Assembly (NCBI GenBank): GCA_025531455.1
Contig: JAMYHL010000030.1
Coordinates: 248,001-312,000, forward strand
Direction of reading: 5' to 3'
Origin: Apiotrichum sp. Y4204
Taxonomy: Eukaryota; Basidiomycota; Tremellomycetes; Trichosporonales; Trichosporonaceae
Length of the DNA: 64,000 nucleotides
The notes below the pieces were generated by a model, which was not told the origin of the DNA, ran no database searches, and saw nothing but the letters and a program-made list of their open reading frames with translations. Each line of letters starts with the position of its first letter. The first letter of the stretch is position 1. Of the stretch, positions 22,125 to 33,189 are shown in pieces. Position numbers and translations under genes: made by a program.

Positions 22125-23399
22125 CTACAACTTGAGCAGCTCGGGCTTGATACTCATGCGACAAAGACGGGCGACCATGCCGCCGAGCTGGACGAGGGTT
22201 CCGACGCCCTCGAGAATACGCATGTGCGTCCACCCGACCTCCTGTGGTGTGAGCCAAGTCCGAGAGGTAGTGAATGTGACTTCTACCTCCACCCCGACTC
22301 ACACGAATAAACTCGAGTTTCATGTACTCTGGCAGATGGTCCATTGTCTTGAGCACGCGGAAGAGGGTGACGACAATGTCGACGGCCGAGTATCCCTGGT
22401 CCCACAGCGAGTGGATGAACTCTAGAGCGCCGTCGATATCTCCCTCCTGGCACTTGCCGACCATTTTGCGGATGACTTTCGGGTGTGGCTGGTCGCAGAT
22501 CTTGAACACATTGTCCTGGCTCACGAACCCGAAGCCACTCCATGTCGACTGTAGGTTGTTGATTGCCTGGCGCATGTCGCCCTCGGCCGTGAAGATGAGG
22601 GCCTCGAGGCCCTGCTCGTTATACTGCACCTTCTCCATGGCGCAAATCTCCTGCAGGCGCTTGAGAACCTCGGCATCCCGCAGTTTGCTGTATCGCAGAA
22701 TTGCGCAACGCGACTGAATCGGCTCGATAATCTTGTTGCTCATGTTGCATGCGAGTGCAAAACGCGTCGTGTTCGAGTAGATCTCCATCGTTCGCCGCAA
22801 TGCTTGCTGAGCACCGGCCGTCATCCTGGAGCCAGTCAGTTGCAGTAACTCATGCAGCCAGAAGTGGCATACACAGCGGCCCCAGTATCGCCAGACATGA
22901 CTCACGAGTCCGCCTCATCGAGAATAATAATCTTATGCCGTCCCGGTGGCAGCGTGACCTTCCTCTGCGCAAATGACTTGATCTTATTGCGCACGACATC
23001 AATACCACGCTCGTCGGAAGCGTTCAGCTCCAGCACTCCCTCCTTGTACGCGTCGCCGAGGAGCGCGTGCGCAAGACAGTGAATCGACGTTGTCTTGCCG
23101 ATACCCGGCAGGCCCTGGGGTCAGAAAGTGGGTTGACAATGGTAGACACCCACAGAGATAATGATATGTGGCATGTTGCCATCCTCCGCAATGACCTTTA
23201 GGCGGTCAACCGTCTCCGAGTTGCCGACAATGTCGGAGAGAAGGAGCGGGCGGTACTTCTCGACCCTGCGGTTAGCCAACTGGGTGTGTAGCGGCTCAAT
23301 CGCAGGCCCTCTGAGCAGCACTCACCAGGGCATCTCGTACGACTCCGCGTCGGCATGCTTCGCCGTCGGCGGCGGCACCTTTGATGACGAGGACGCCAT
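22125..23399 (-). CDS. RFC4: Replication factor C small subunit (yeast Rfc4 / human RFC2 class)
   Basis: AAA+ subunit of the RFC clamp loader that places PCNA on DNA. Five exons: 23326-23399, 23154-23265, 22906-23114, 22825-22303 and 22125-22241, giving 344 residues (yeast 323). Seen in order: MPWVEKYRP, Walker [31 protein letters not shown], Walker [12 protein letters not shown], the arginine-finger SRC box [15 protein letters not shown], and [19 protein letters not shown], then the C-terminal collar helices. [12 protein letters not shown] and LPPGRHK favour the Rfc4 class over Rfc2 or Rfc3. Confidence 0.95.
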
Positions 23400-24352
23400 C
23401 GTGATGTGTTCAAGTGTGGAGCGTGAGGGTGAGAAAGTGGAGTGGTAGTGGATTTGTTGTTGTTCTCCTCGCTGCCAGAAAGTTGACTGGACATGATGAT
23501 GCACAGAGGACGCAAGACGCGACGCGTAGCGGGACCAAATGACGACGCGTGGGGGATGTCCGGAAATAAAAGCCTTTGGTAGGGTGCCACACTCGGAGTC
23601 CGCCCCAAAATCCGATCTCGCACCTACTCGCCACCACCACTCGGCTCGTCGCCGCCTGCCTGGCGCCAGGCGCTGCCTGTGTATAAATCTTTGGCGACTG
23701 TTGTTGTTCTTCTTTCTTCTCTCCAAGGGCCCGGTCCGGCGCCGTTCGCGGCGCCGGCGCTCGACACCACGGAAGCGCCCTCTCTCTGGGCGTACAGTTC
23801 CTGTCGACGGGACACGGCTTCCCCGAGAATGACCTCTGCGCGTTTGAGCGCGTCCAGCTGCCTGACCCAAGACGCTCCGCCGCAACGGCGTTGATGTGTC
23901 GCGATAGGCTGGCGCGCACGCGGGCAGGGGCCTCCGTTATTCTATATCCTGGCCTAGGTCGTCGACCGATGAGGTTGTGGAGAAACCAACGGCGTGACAT
24001 TTCTTGACAGATTACAGAGTTTATGAATGTGGTTTATAGTGACTGGACTGGTGACTGTTGTGGAGCGTAGATTTTCTGGGAGCACGGATTGGGGAGCGGG
24101 GAAGAGCATGTCTGCGTCGGACTCTCGACCTGGGGAGCAGAGGAGGAATGATGGCGACGGATGGCTTGTCGACGATGCCATCAGCGAGACTGCATAAATA
24201 TTTGTCGCTCTTCCACCAACAGTCCGAGCTGGGCAAAATCTGACCACCGTGTTTTCCAGCCCTACAAGCCTGTGCCGATTGCGTCACTCACAAGACCAAA
24301 ACTTTCGACGTCGACCTCCACTTGCACACCACTCGGAGCTCACTTCTCGACC
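23400..24352. other. Divergent intergenic region between RFC4 and the LYR-motif gene
   Basis: 953 bp with no supportable gene. GGCGCCGG-rich inverted sequence lies at about 23735-23760. Open frames are short and overlap on both strands. Confidence 0.5.
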
Positions 24353-25564
24353 ATGAGCCGCGCGACCGAACGACAAGTCAAGCAGCTCCGGCGCCTCGTC
24401 CCCTTCCAGCCCTCGCACGCAGTGCCGGCCCCCCGCGTGCGGCTGCAGGCCGCGCTCCCGTTCTACTCAGATCCAGCACATACGATACCAACAAAGTGGG
24501 CACTATACCGCCCCCTTCTGCGGGCACTGCGGGGCGGCGCGCGCCTCCGCGCCGCCGTCCCCGATACAGCGCTGAAGGTCGCCCGCGCGCACCCCGCCGC
24601 TGCCGAAACAGCCGCCCAACACAACCCCCCACAGGAGTGGGAGACGCCCGTCCCGCACCGCCTGAACCGCCGCACAAAGGGCACACAGTACAAGCCGCCT
24701 CAGCGCGTCGGCCTCGAGTACTTCCCGTGGGACGCGGACGCGCCGCCGTCCCCGCCGTCCACGCCTGACGCAGCACACCCCCGCCTCCTTGACCACCTCC
24801 GCGCACGCTGGCGTAAAGGCCGGCACATGTTCACCCTCCCTGCCGCCCGCGAGTTCCTCTCAACTGAAATGGCAACGCTCACGGCACTCCAGTCGCCGGC
24901 ATCGCACAAGGAACTTCTCAAGACTCTCGAGGCTGGCGCAGAGCGCTTCGCCAAAACGCACGCGTCGTTTGTTCACGCGGAGAAAAAGGCCATTGCGGAG
25001 GACGACGCGCGCGTCGCGGCGGACGCGGCGCGCCCGCCCTTTGTCACGAGCTCGCTCATGCCCCCGAGCATGTACTGGGTGCCGATGCCGCGGCTCAAGC
25101 CACAGCCGGCGCGGCTGTCGATGATGATCCGCCAGCGCGCGCTGCGGCGTACCCGGCGGTTGACCAAGGAGCGCCGCGCAGACGGCGACATGGAGGATGT
25201 GCGCCAAGAAGTGCATTTCTGGCGCTTACTCGGTGTCGACAACCGCGCCACCATTGGCGACTGGGCGAGCGGCCAGAACGCGGGTAGCTGGCTCGCGGAA
25301 TACCGCCGATACAAGGACCTCCTGAGCGAGCAGTACGACCGCGAGAACAAGCGCTTCGCGATGCGGTACTCGGACAAACAGCTCGATGCCGTGCGGGCTT
25401 CCCGGAGAAGACGGCACGCGCTCCGTGTCAACAAGGCGCGCGCGGAACGCGGTCTCGGGCCGCTGTTTAATCAGGACGGGAGCAAGGTCGAGGGTGCGAC
25501 GGGTTCTGCGTACGAGGTCGACCGCCAACGGAAGGAGATGGAAGCGGAGGGGAAAGAAGGGTGA
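24353..25564 (+). CDS. LYR-motif protein, probably mitochondrial, function unknown
   Basis: Single-exon gene of 403 residues. An early segment KWALYRPLLRALRGGARLR carries a Leu-Tyr-Arg motif followed by a basic amphipathic stretch, as in Complex1_LYR proteins that help iron-sulfur insertion or respiratory complex assembly. Later parts are Arg/Lys/Ala-rich with PPSMYWVPMPRLKPQPARLS, an HFWRLLGVDNRATIGDW segment and a highly basic C-terminus. The start was chosen because the sequence is ACCATGAGC. Longer than typical LYR proteins (80-150 residues), so an additional domain follows. The family call rests mainly on the LYR motif and is modest. Confidence 0.7.
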   Translation: MSRATERQVKQLRRLVPFQPSHAVPAPRVRLQAALPFYSDPAHTIPTKWALYRPLLRALRGGARLRAAVPDTALKVARAHPAAAETAAQHNPPQEWETPVPHRLNRRTKGTQYKPPQRVGLEYFPWDADAPPSPPSTPDAAHPRLLDHLRARWRKGRHMFTLPAAREFLSTEMATLTALQSPASHKELLKTLEAGAERFAKTHASFVHAEKKAIAEDDARVAADAARPPFVTSSLMPPSMYWVPMPRLKPQPARLSMMIRQRALRRTRRLTKERRADGDMEDVRQEVHFWRLLGVDNRATIGDWASGQNAGSWLAEYRRYKDLLSEQYDRENKRFAMRYSDKQLDAVRASRRRRHALRVNKARAERGLGPLFNQDGSKVEGATGSAYEVDRQRKEMEAEGKEG

Positions 25565-28500
25565 GGGGGAGGGACAAGGGGGCGGGCGGGGGAGGGCAGG
25601 AGGCGACTGTCGAGCCGTCGTCGGCATCGGCTCTCGACACTCGACATAACCAGCAAACTAGCATCACGTATCGGCATCATCAGCATTCGCATTCTCATCA
25701 GCATTGGCATCACGACAAACATTGCAGCACAATCAGCATCAGCATCAACAACAAGACATGAAACACGAAACCCAACTCATATATCACCCTTCTCTTCCGT
25801 AACGGACATTGCGATTTCCATCGTAGTTCACATACACAGATGGCTTTCAAATCCCTGCATATCACACGGTGTCACCTCACACTCCAGACTCTGTTCTCCG
25901 ACAATGTGGAAGATCTGTGGCCACGGAATGTGATAGACGGACAGCCCAATAATGTGATAGACTTCCAGATTTATGAGACACCCTCAGCCTGCGATGTGAA
26001 TAGACCCTGATGGTAGATCTGTCACCGTCTTTGTGCACCAGTCTGGATCAATATGATAGACCGTAAACTGACCCAGTAATGTGATAGACTTGAGAAACTC
26101 TCAGCCGCGATGTGATAGACCCTCGGGCCCTCGAGGCATGTGATAGTCAGGGATGTGATAGAGATCCACTATAGCTGCCATTCGTGATCCCCTGCATGGC
26201 AAGAAGAGGTGATAATGAGTTCGCGGGTTTACGATACGACGATCACATCGCAAGATCACAAGATCACAGTACCAGGGTGAGATATCGAGATTGCCCGAGG
26301 CCCGATGTCGGAGCCCGACGGGCGCCCCGATGCGAGGTATGAGGGGCCAGACCTGGTCTCAAACGTCACTGTTATTGCATTATTGCTTGCCATCTTCTAT
26401 GCTACTCCCCCCGATCTGCGCGATCTGCCAGTTCCAACACGACCACGTGAATGGCATAAGGGGGATGACATGATGACAGAATGGCACTCTCGATGGACGC
26501 AGTGGACGGCGCGGGGCCCCATGTGCGCCTTGCACATCCTCCAGGCGATCAGGCGACTGATTTCACAACTTGTGGTGCGAGTCCAGTTGCGTGCCGTCTT
26601 TGCTATTTAATAAAAGCCTATTTAATAATACCGGAAGTTACTACGGGTGCAACAGGACAATAGAATCGCGTTAATGGCAGAGCACGAAGGAGATTAACGG
26701 GAGATAAAGTGCATGCAGCGATGGCAACATATGGAGAACAATGAAAATCACACGGTTCAAACCACGCACGGGGGCTTGCGCACTCCGGACCGGCCGCGGA
26801 TCCGCACGAATGTACTGGATGGCGCGCAGCTTGCGGAGCTGGGCACGGTGTTGGGCATCGGCTGAAACTCTGTCTGCGCGGTGAAATCATGAACAGCGGT
26901 GCGAGGGACACGCTGAAAAAAACATGAAATCCGCAAGAGCCATCTGAATGTGAATAGGGAGGGGGTGAATGGCATGATGGCATAAACTGTGCTCCGAGCA
27001 CGCGAGCCGCTGAAACAGGCGAGCACGCGAGCACACAACTGCCATGCATGTCATGCCACACATGCTACCACTGTGAAATCACAACGATCACAACGAATGA
27101 TAAACTGATAATAAACTCGGGGGTGTGCCTCGACTTCCAGACCCTCGTCCACCAAAGATTACTATTCCCGGGTGTGCCTGGCTATTATTATCATATTCGG
27201 ACGGCTTTATCACAGCTCGGGGCAGGCTTTATCACAAGCAAAGTGCAAGGTTGAGCTGCATGAGCTGGAATGTGCCTCTTTGGGCAGTGGACGGGTGCTG
27301 CAGTTGTTTCCCACAATCCTGGTTGCGATCGAGATATCGAGATACGGAGGCCAACAGGCGCGACAGGGGCGAAGAGGGGATTGCACACCAGCCCCTGCGA
27401 TCAGTGCGATACTGGTTTCGCTCCGTTGTTATCATACACGCATTGCAATACACCAGAAATTATGTGCACAGCGTCGCCGACATCACCTCGATGGTCCACT
27501 ATGCGCAGTGCACGGCGAGTGCCGCGTTTTGCAATCCAACATCTACGAGCGGCATTGAAAGTGCGCTCAACCAAATCCAGACGCCCAGGCACAAACGTTG
27601 CCATTCCAAGTTGAGCCAGATCATCGTATTGTGTATGTGTTGGGCCTGGACTCGATCATACGCGATCATATACTGTTGTGCAATGCATGCTGGGCTTGCG
27701 GCCTTCCGGTCTGGTGGGAGAAATGGTCGCGTGGTTTGTCATGGACCTGCATGATCCATGAGCTTGAGGTCGACGCGAATGATCCAGTTGCTCTGAATTT
27801 TGCGGAATCGCGGGCACTCCGATTCCAAAGCCCCAGATCACCGCTCATACACTTTTGGCGTGGAGGGGATCAGCTGATCATCGCCAATACGGATCCTGCT
27901 ATCCTACACCCTATCAACAGAACAGCAGGCTGATCTGCGTAGCGGGGGGCCCCGTATACGAATGAACTGCATAACGAGTCTGTCACAGTCTGGAGTGTAG
28001 AGTCTGGATTATCATCTTCGTAGCAGCGATGCAGCTAGAAATCGGAAGCGCCACAATGACGTAGGGGCTATGTACTACTACTATAAGTAGCTGATGGCCC
28101 CTTTGGGGAGCGGCGGCTCCGCCCCTTGTGTCTCGACATTTATCCAGCCAGCCATATCCATATCGAGATCATATCGAGATCGACAATCTCGATATCCCAA
28201 GGGGCCAAGGCACGCTCGATGCGTGTGAGCAGGATGTGAGTTCTGCCTCAGAGATTTGATTATACTGCGGGGGCCAGGGGCCACGATAAGAGGAGAAAGG
28301 TGATAATACCTGCGGCAAAAGTGATAAAGAACCTGGTCGGAAGGCGCCGAGAGTGGGATTGCAGCTGGGGGCGCTATGCGAGATGTGAGAGAGTGACTGC
28401 TCGACGGGCGCTGTCGCCTTTTTTTCACACCAAAATGCCTCTATTGTCCACTGTGTGCGGCATCGTGTGGATTGTGAGTGGTATGCTCCGAGTGGTGGAA

Positions 28501-29380
28501 GACGCACGGCCCCCGCTCTGTCGAGCCAGCGGAATTCCTTTGTTTGCTTGTAGTGTATAGTGCCACTGATCAGCACATTGATGATCCGTGTATTCCGCCT
28601 CCTGTTTGGCTGTGGCCTGTCGTGATTTTTGCATCTTTTTCATGTTAATTCTTGTCTTTTTCAATGTCTTTTTCAATGCCACACTTGCCGGCCGAGCCGA
28701 AATGAAATAGTTGAACAGGCAAATGACTTTCACACTGGCGGCTGAAGGCTGATTAAAGCTGATTAGCGGAAGCAAACATTTCCTAATACTTCTGTGCACG
28801 TGCCCCCCGTCTCTCGGCCGGACATGCCAATACTTGGAGGGCCTCAGAATATCAGAATGCTTGAGCACTGTGGTACTGTGGCCTGTGGCACTGCACTGTG
28901 CATGCTGTGCACACACCACACCACCCAGGATGTGTGTGCAAGTCGCCACAATGCCACCTATTGCCAATGCGCCGAAACCCAAAAACGCCGGTGGTCCAAT
29001 CAGAAGCAAGAACCAGAGACTGCGCTTGGGTGTGTGGTCCCCCCGAATGTGGATTATCCGTTTTTATTGCCCACTGACAATTGCACACTTTTCTTTGGGG
29101 TGATGCAAAAAAAGCATGCGGAACGAATAATCCAACTCTGCGCTCGTTTTCTCACATTCATCCACCTCTTTCACCATCATCATCATCACATCCGTGACGA
29201 AGCGTGTGATATCCCAACGCGTATCTCCCATCCCACAGCCAGAGCGCCAGAGCACATACCGCTCCACACCCACACCAACCCATTCCAACACACCCCCAAA
29301 CCACCAACACCTTCCTGTGCTCCGCTGCCGGGCGTCTGTCGTCACCACCTGCAACAGCACAGCAGCTGCAGCTAGCCACT
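25565..29380. other. 3.8-kb gene-poor region
   Basis: No gene can be supported. The DNA is visibly less GC-rich than flanking exons and lacks the strong C3 codon bias. It holds a decayed repeat cluster at 25927-26163, a GCTTTATCACA duplication near 27203-27235, and a CATCAT-rich stretch near 29170. The last few hundred bases should include the bZIP promoter. No tRNA, LTR or transposase remnant was recognised. Confidence 0.5.
25927..26163. repeat. Cluster of eight AATGTGATAGAC-like words
   Basis: Copies at 25927, 25951, 25994 (one inserted A), 26050 (ATATGATAGAC), 26078, 26109, 26137 (TGATAGTC) and 26152 (TGATAGAG). Two copies share a longer flank, CTCAGCC(T)GCGATGTGA(A)TAGACCCT, at about 25983 and 26099. 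This suggests a degenerated higher-order tandem array. Confidence 0.75.
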
Positions 29381-31107
29381 ATGGAAGACCCATCCTCGGT
29401 TGGTACCGTGGCTTCCAAGTCTGCAACCCCCACCCCGTCTGTCGGAGGTCCTCAGAAGGTGTGTATCAGGTCTTGTTGTAGTTCATTGATGGTGTGATAT
29501 CCTCCGTGATATCCCATTTACCTCTGGACACATTCCGTCTCATGTCTTCTTGCTTTGCCACCGGCAATGGATTATCATCATCAGTTGCAGACCTGCGACA
29601 TGTTATCACACACGTGAACGTGTCTTGCCACCCACCATTCCAGACACGACTTCGTTTCACGAGTCTGTCCATGGTCTCTGACATCGGAACCTCGTGTCGG
29701 AACATCGCGTCGATGTCGGGTGTCCGTTGTGCTATCAGTCGTCTCCACCGTGTGATATGTGTGCATGTCTCTCATGTCGTTTGTTGCTCGTGTACCTTGG
29801 TGCTTGCCACTCGTTCTCGATCCTCGACGACCGATAGCACACTGCGATGACAGTTACACTCCTCCGTCACCCATTTGCCGCTCAATCATACTCACATCCA
29901 GGACCGCCACGAGCCCCGCGGCCGCAAGCCGAATGACCAACTCCCCCCGTCGCGCGCACGTGAAGTGCAGCGCGCGTTCCGTCTCCGCCGTGCGGAGCAC
30001 CTCGCGTCACTGGAGGAGCGTATTCTCCTGCTCGAGACGGAGAACAACCAGCTCCGCGCCCTGTTGAGCCTTCCCGAGGCTGACCGCCCGAAGATTGGGT
30101 CTGGTCCTACTGGTCGGGGCAAGTCGCTCAAGGATGGTGGCGTCCCCATGTCTGAGCGTGTAAGGGCACGCAAGGAGGCGCGCGCAAGGGACCGTGCCGC
30201 ACGTGGCCTTCCCCCAGGGCCCGACACGAGTGATGAGTCGGATGCTATCAGCACACCTGGCAGGGCGCACAAGAGTGATCCTAGCCCGAGTCCCAACACC
30301 GCCACCGCTCCAGCAGCCGTGAACAACAACGCCAACAACAACAACAACAACAATAACAATAACAATAACAACAATGCACCATCGGCGATCCCGCTCTTCT
30401 CCAACCCGGGTGATCTGCCCGCGCCTTACTCGTTCAACCTCCCCACTCCTTTCCAGCTCCCCATCTCTCCGCCGCAAGGGCAGTACGACTACAATGACCA
30501 GAACCTCAACAACCCCGCCAACAGCTTCCAGATTTTTAGCATGTTTGACACGCCGGCGCAGGGGCAGAACTCTGGACAGGACACGCAGCAGAATGGCCAG
30601 CATCAGCAGCCGCCACCGATGACCGACAACTCCAAGCCGTCGCCAATGTCGCCGAATACGTCGACAACAGTAGCAAATGCGGCTGCTGCGGCTGGGTCGC
30701 CTCCAGCTCAGCCCGACTTGCTCACCCGCCTCAAGGCATGCTGCCACCTGGCCGACTCGCATGTCGTCAACGACCCTGGTCTGCTTATCTTTGCTACACG
30801 ACTGTGCCAGTCGTATGCCTGCCCCTTTGGTGGCTCGCACCCGACCAACCCGCCACCGCCAGACGACCCGGACCAGATGCTGCTTGGCGACGCGTGGCGC
30901 ATTCTCAAAGCCACGCTTGACCCGACAGGGGAGACGGACAGCGAGAACCGTATCAACACTGGCCGCATGGCCGCCGAGCTTGTCACACGCGCGGCCCAGT
31001 CCCGCGGTGCTGGCTCCTGGATCGTCTGCCGCTACAAGGAGGGAATGACCATTCGCCGCGAGCTCGTCAGCGCCCTCGTCCAGGGCTTTGGCGGCAAGCT
31101 CGACTAA
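29381..31107 (+). CDS. bZIP transcription factor, atypical basic region, poly-Asn tract
   Basis: Predicted DNA-binding regulator. Two exons, 29381-29458 and 29902-31107, give 427 residues. The 443-nt intron is about ten times the local norm. The basic region (about residues 43-62) reads SRAREVQRAFRLRRAEHL. It resembles fungal AP-1-like QRAF-R-R sequences but has Ala where most bZIPs have the invariant Asn. A leucine zipper follows (LASLEERILLLETENNQLRALL). The middle is Ser/Pro-rich with an Asn run (about residues 167-184, AAC/AAT codons). A conserved-looking C-terminal domain has two Cys-containing segments (LKACCHLADSHVVNDPGLL, LCQSYACPFGGSHP). Target pathway is unknown. Confidence 0.85.
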
Positions 31108-31483
31108 TGCCTCTTGTCTCTGCCACAAACTCACAAACCCCATCTCCACCTCACGAGAACTTCAGCGGATCTCCCCGCACGTCGACCCGCGACGTGCTGT
31201 TGTTGTAGAACATGTACCCCTCTCAGCTTAGCCTCAATCCTCTCATATGTCTTATCCGGCCTTTTTGGTGTTTCTACGTGTCCGAACCGTCTCTTAACAG
31301 ACTGTGCATAATTGGCATTTATCCGGCATCCGTAGCAATAGCAATGTATGCTGTGTGCGGCAGAAGGTGAAGCAGCAATGAAACAAGAAGTCGTTATCGC
31401 TGGCATCATCATACATGTACAACAGCTACAGTCGGGGACCTTTCCCAGTCTAGTCAACCACCGTCATCTCCAGTCACCTCCAC
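31108..31483. other. Convergent 3' spacer between bZIP and RMI1 genes
   Basis: 376 bp between two stop codons. No gene or structured element recognised. Confidence 0.5.
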
Positions 31484-32616
31484 TCAGTCAGACAACAGCT
31501 CTATGACCTCGACCTGCCTCGCCCCAGCCTCAGCAGCGTCTACAGAGCGGATAAAGCTGTCGTCGTAGTCGAACGCATCAAAGTCGTCCACGCTCGTGTC
31601 GTGCGTGAGGTCAACAGGCATCGCAGCCTGGATGGCCGCGAGGCGCGCGCGGCGCGCCTCGCCCGACGTGCGTGACCTCGTTGCCCGTGCAGCCGGCGGC
31701 TGAGCTGCCCGCGCCGACGTGGACCCAGAGCCAGGGCCAGAAAGCGGCATCGTGCGCCGCCTCCTTGCCCCACTACTCCCCGTCACCGTCCCTTGGCCCG
31801 CTGTACCCGCCCGCGCCGCCCTGTCGTTAACAACTATATGACTGTAGAGATTTCTGTACGCACTCGATGCGCGCCTCGAGACCCGCGACAAAACTCGCGG
31901 GCTGCTCCGCCTCGAGCGGCTCGATCGAGCCGCCCACTACGGTGGTGTTGGAGGGTTCGAGGAGAACTGGCGTCAGAAGAAGAAACAGGAATAACCGTAC
32001 GCGTGCCGCGCAGACAGCGGACGTTGTGCAGTAGGAGCTGGTGTCAGCGACAGGATTGTAGATTGACCTACCTTTGTTCCGAGCGGGGTGACGCCCAGAG
32101 TGAGCCCTGGAATCCTCCTATATTCGATGGCTCGAAGCGCCGTCCGCCCATCTGACACGTCCATGGCGAGCATGGCGCGGGGGTACGCCGGCGGGCCCTT
32201 GTGCTGTTCATCTGGCTCGTCTTCCCCGGCCTCTCCCAGCCGCCGGATCCGCGTCGCGCCGGATATGACGTCGCGGCGCTGTTCGAGCGCGGTCTTGAGC
32301 GCGACGGCGCTCGCGCCGATTTCGGAGAGCGTGTGGATCTGGAGCAGGGTCGGCGTGGGGAAGAGGACGCGGGCGTGCGTGTCGCCCGTCGGGATCGAGG
32401 CGCCCGCGCTGCCACCCAGGTTGGACCAGAGGTACTGCGCCTCCACTGTCTCTGGCGTTGCGGGCTGGCCGTCTGCGAGGAGCGCGGAGACGCAGTCCGA
32501 TACCCACGTCTGGTGTGAGATGAAGGGACACTGGTCATCTCCGCCGGGCCACCTACCGGATCCGGCGGGGGTGAGGGGTATTGCCGCTTGAGATGGGCGA
32601 GCGCGGCGGCGGACAT
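31484..32616 (-). CDS. RMI1: RecQ-mediated genome instability protein 1 (RMI1)-like
   Basis: OB-fold partner of Top3 and the Sgs1/BLM helicase, acting in Holliday-junction dissolution. Five exons: 32557-32616, 32072-32509, 32001-32037, 31864-31966 and 31484-31820, giving 324 residues. The N-terminus has the RMI1 N-terminal helical segment (TWVSDCVSALLADG). The OB-fold part has HTLSEIGASAVALKTALEQRR, AMLAMDVSDGRTALRAIEYRRI, LTLGVTPLGTKLLLHNVRCLRGTLLLEPSNTTVVGG. The C-terminus is low complexity with an acidic tail (FDAFDYDDSFIRSV). The 34-nt intron with donor GTACGG is needed to join RGT to LLLEP. Confidence 0.82.
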
Positions 32617-33189
32617 GGTGCAGGAGAGTGGTGAAAGTGGAGGTGTTGGTATTGTTGTTGTGAAGGTTTGTGGAATGGAGGATGTCGAAAGGGAAGGTGT
32701 GCGTGAGGTCTGATCAGCGGATCAGTGGTTCTGCCGTCTGCGTCGCGAGGAACGCCAAATGCTCTTCTTCCTCATTTGCGTTGCATCTGCTGTCATCACG
32801 CGCCGTCTCCACACCACCTCTACCATGCTCGACGCGACACTATGCATCCATCGAGGACGCGTTCTGCGGTCCCGTTGCCTCTGGCCGTGTTCTTATCGCC
32901 ACATTCCTCCCCTTCAGGCACCGGACACTGTCCCAAAGTCCACCTTCCTGCCACCCACACCCCCCAAGAGCTTGTGACCTCGTGTGACCATGGCGCCAAG
33001 CGGGCAAAAATCACACTCACACTGCCCTCGCGCATCACGGCACATCCTCCCCCCGCTGTCCGCAAATCACTTTAGCCTATCTCCAGTCCAGTTCCAGTTC
33101 CAGTCAAGCTGTAGTGACGCCAACACCACCACCTTTTCATCCCACCACCGACAACCGCACCGCAAGCGCAACCGCGACCCGCGACCGCG
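32617..33189. promoter_or_regulatory. Divergent upstream region of RMI1 and PSD1
   Basis: 573 bp between two start codons. CCAGTTCCAGTTCCAGTC-like short tandem and CACCACC tracts lie close to the PSD1 ATG. No TATA box seen. Confidence 0.4.

Noticed and set aside
26305..26610. 101-codon plus-strand frame with a hydrophobic segment
   Set aside because: Lies in the gene-poor interval, lacks codon bias and matches nothing recognisable.
26720..26765. TGGCAACATATGG and GGTTCAAACC resembling tRNA A and B boxes
   Set aside because: Spacing is too short and no cloverleaf stems can be formed.
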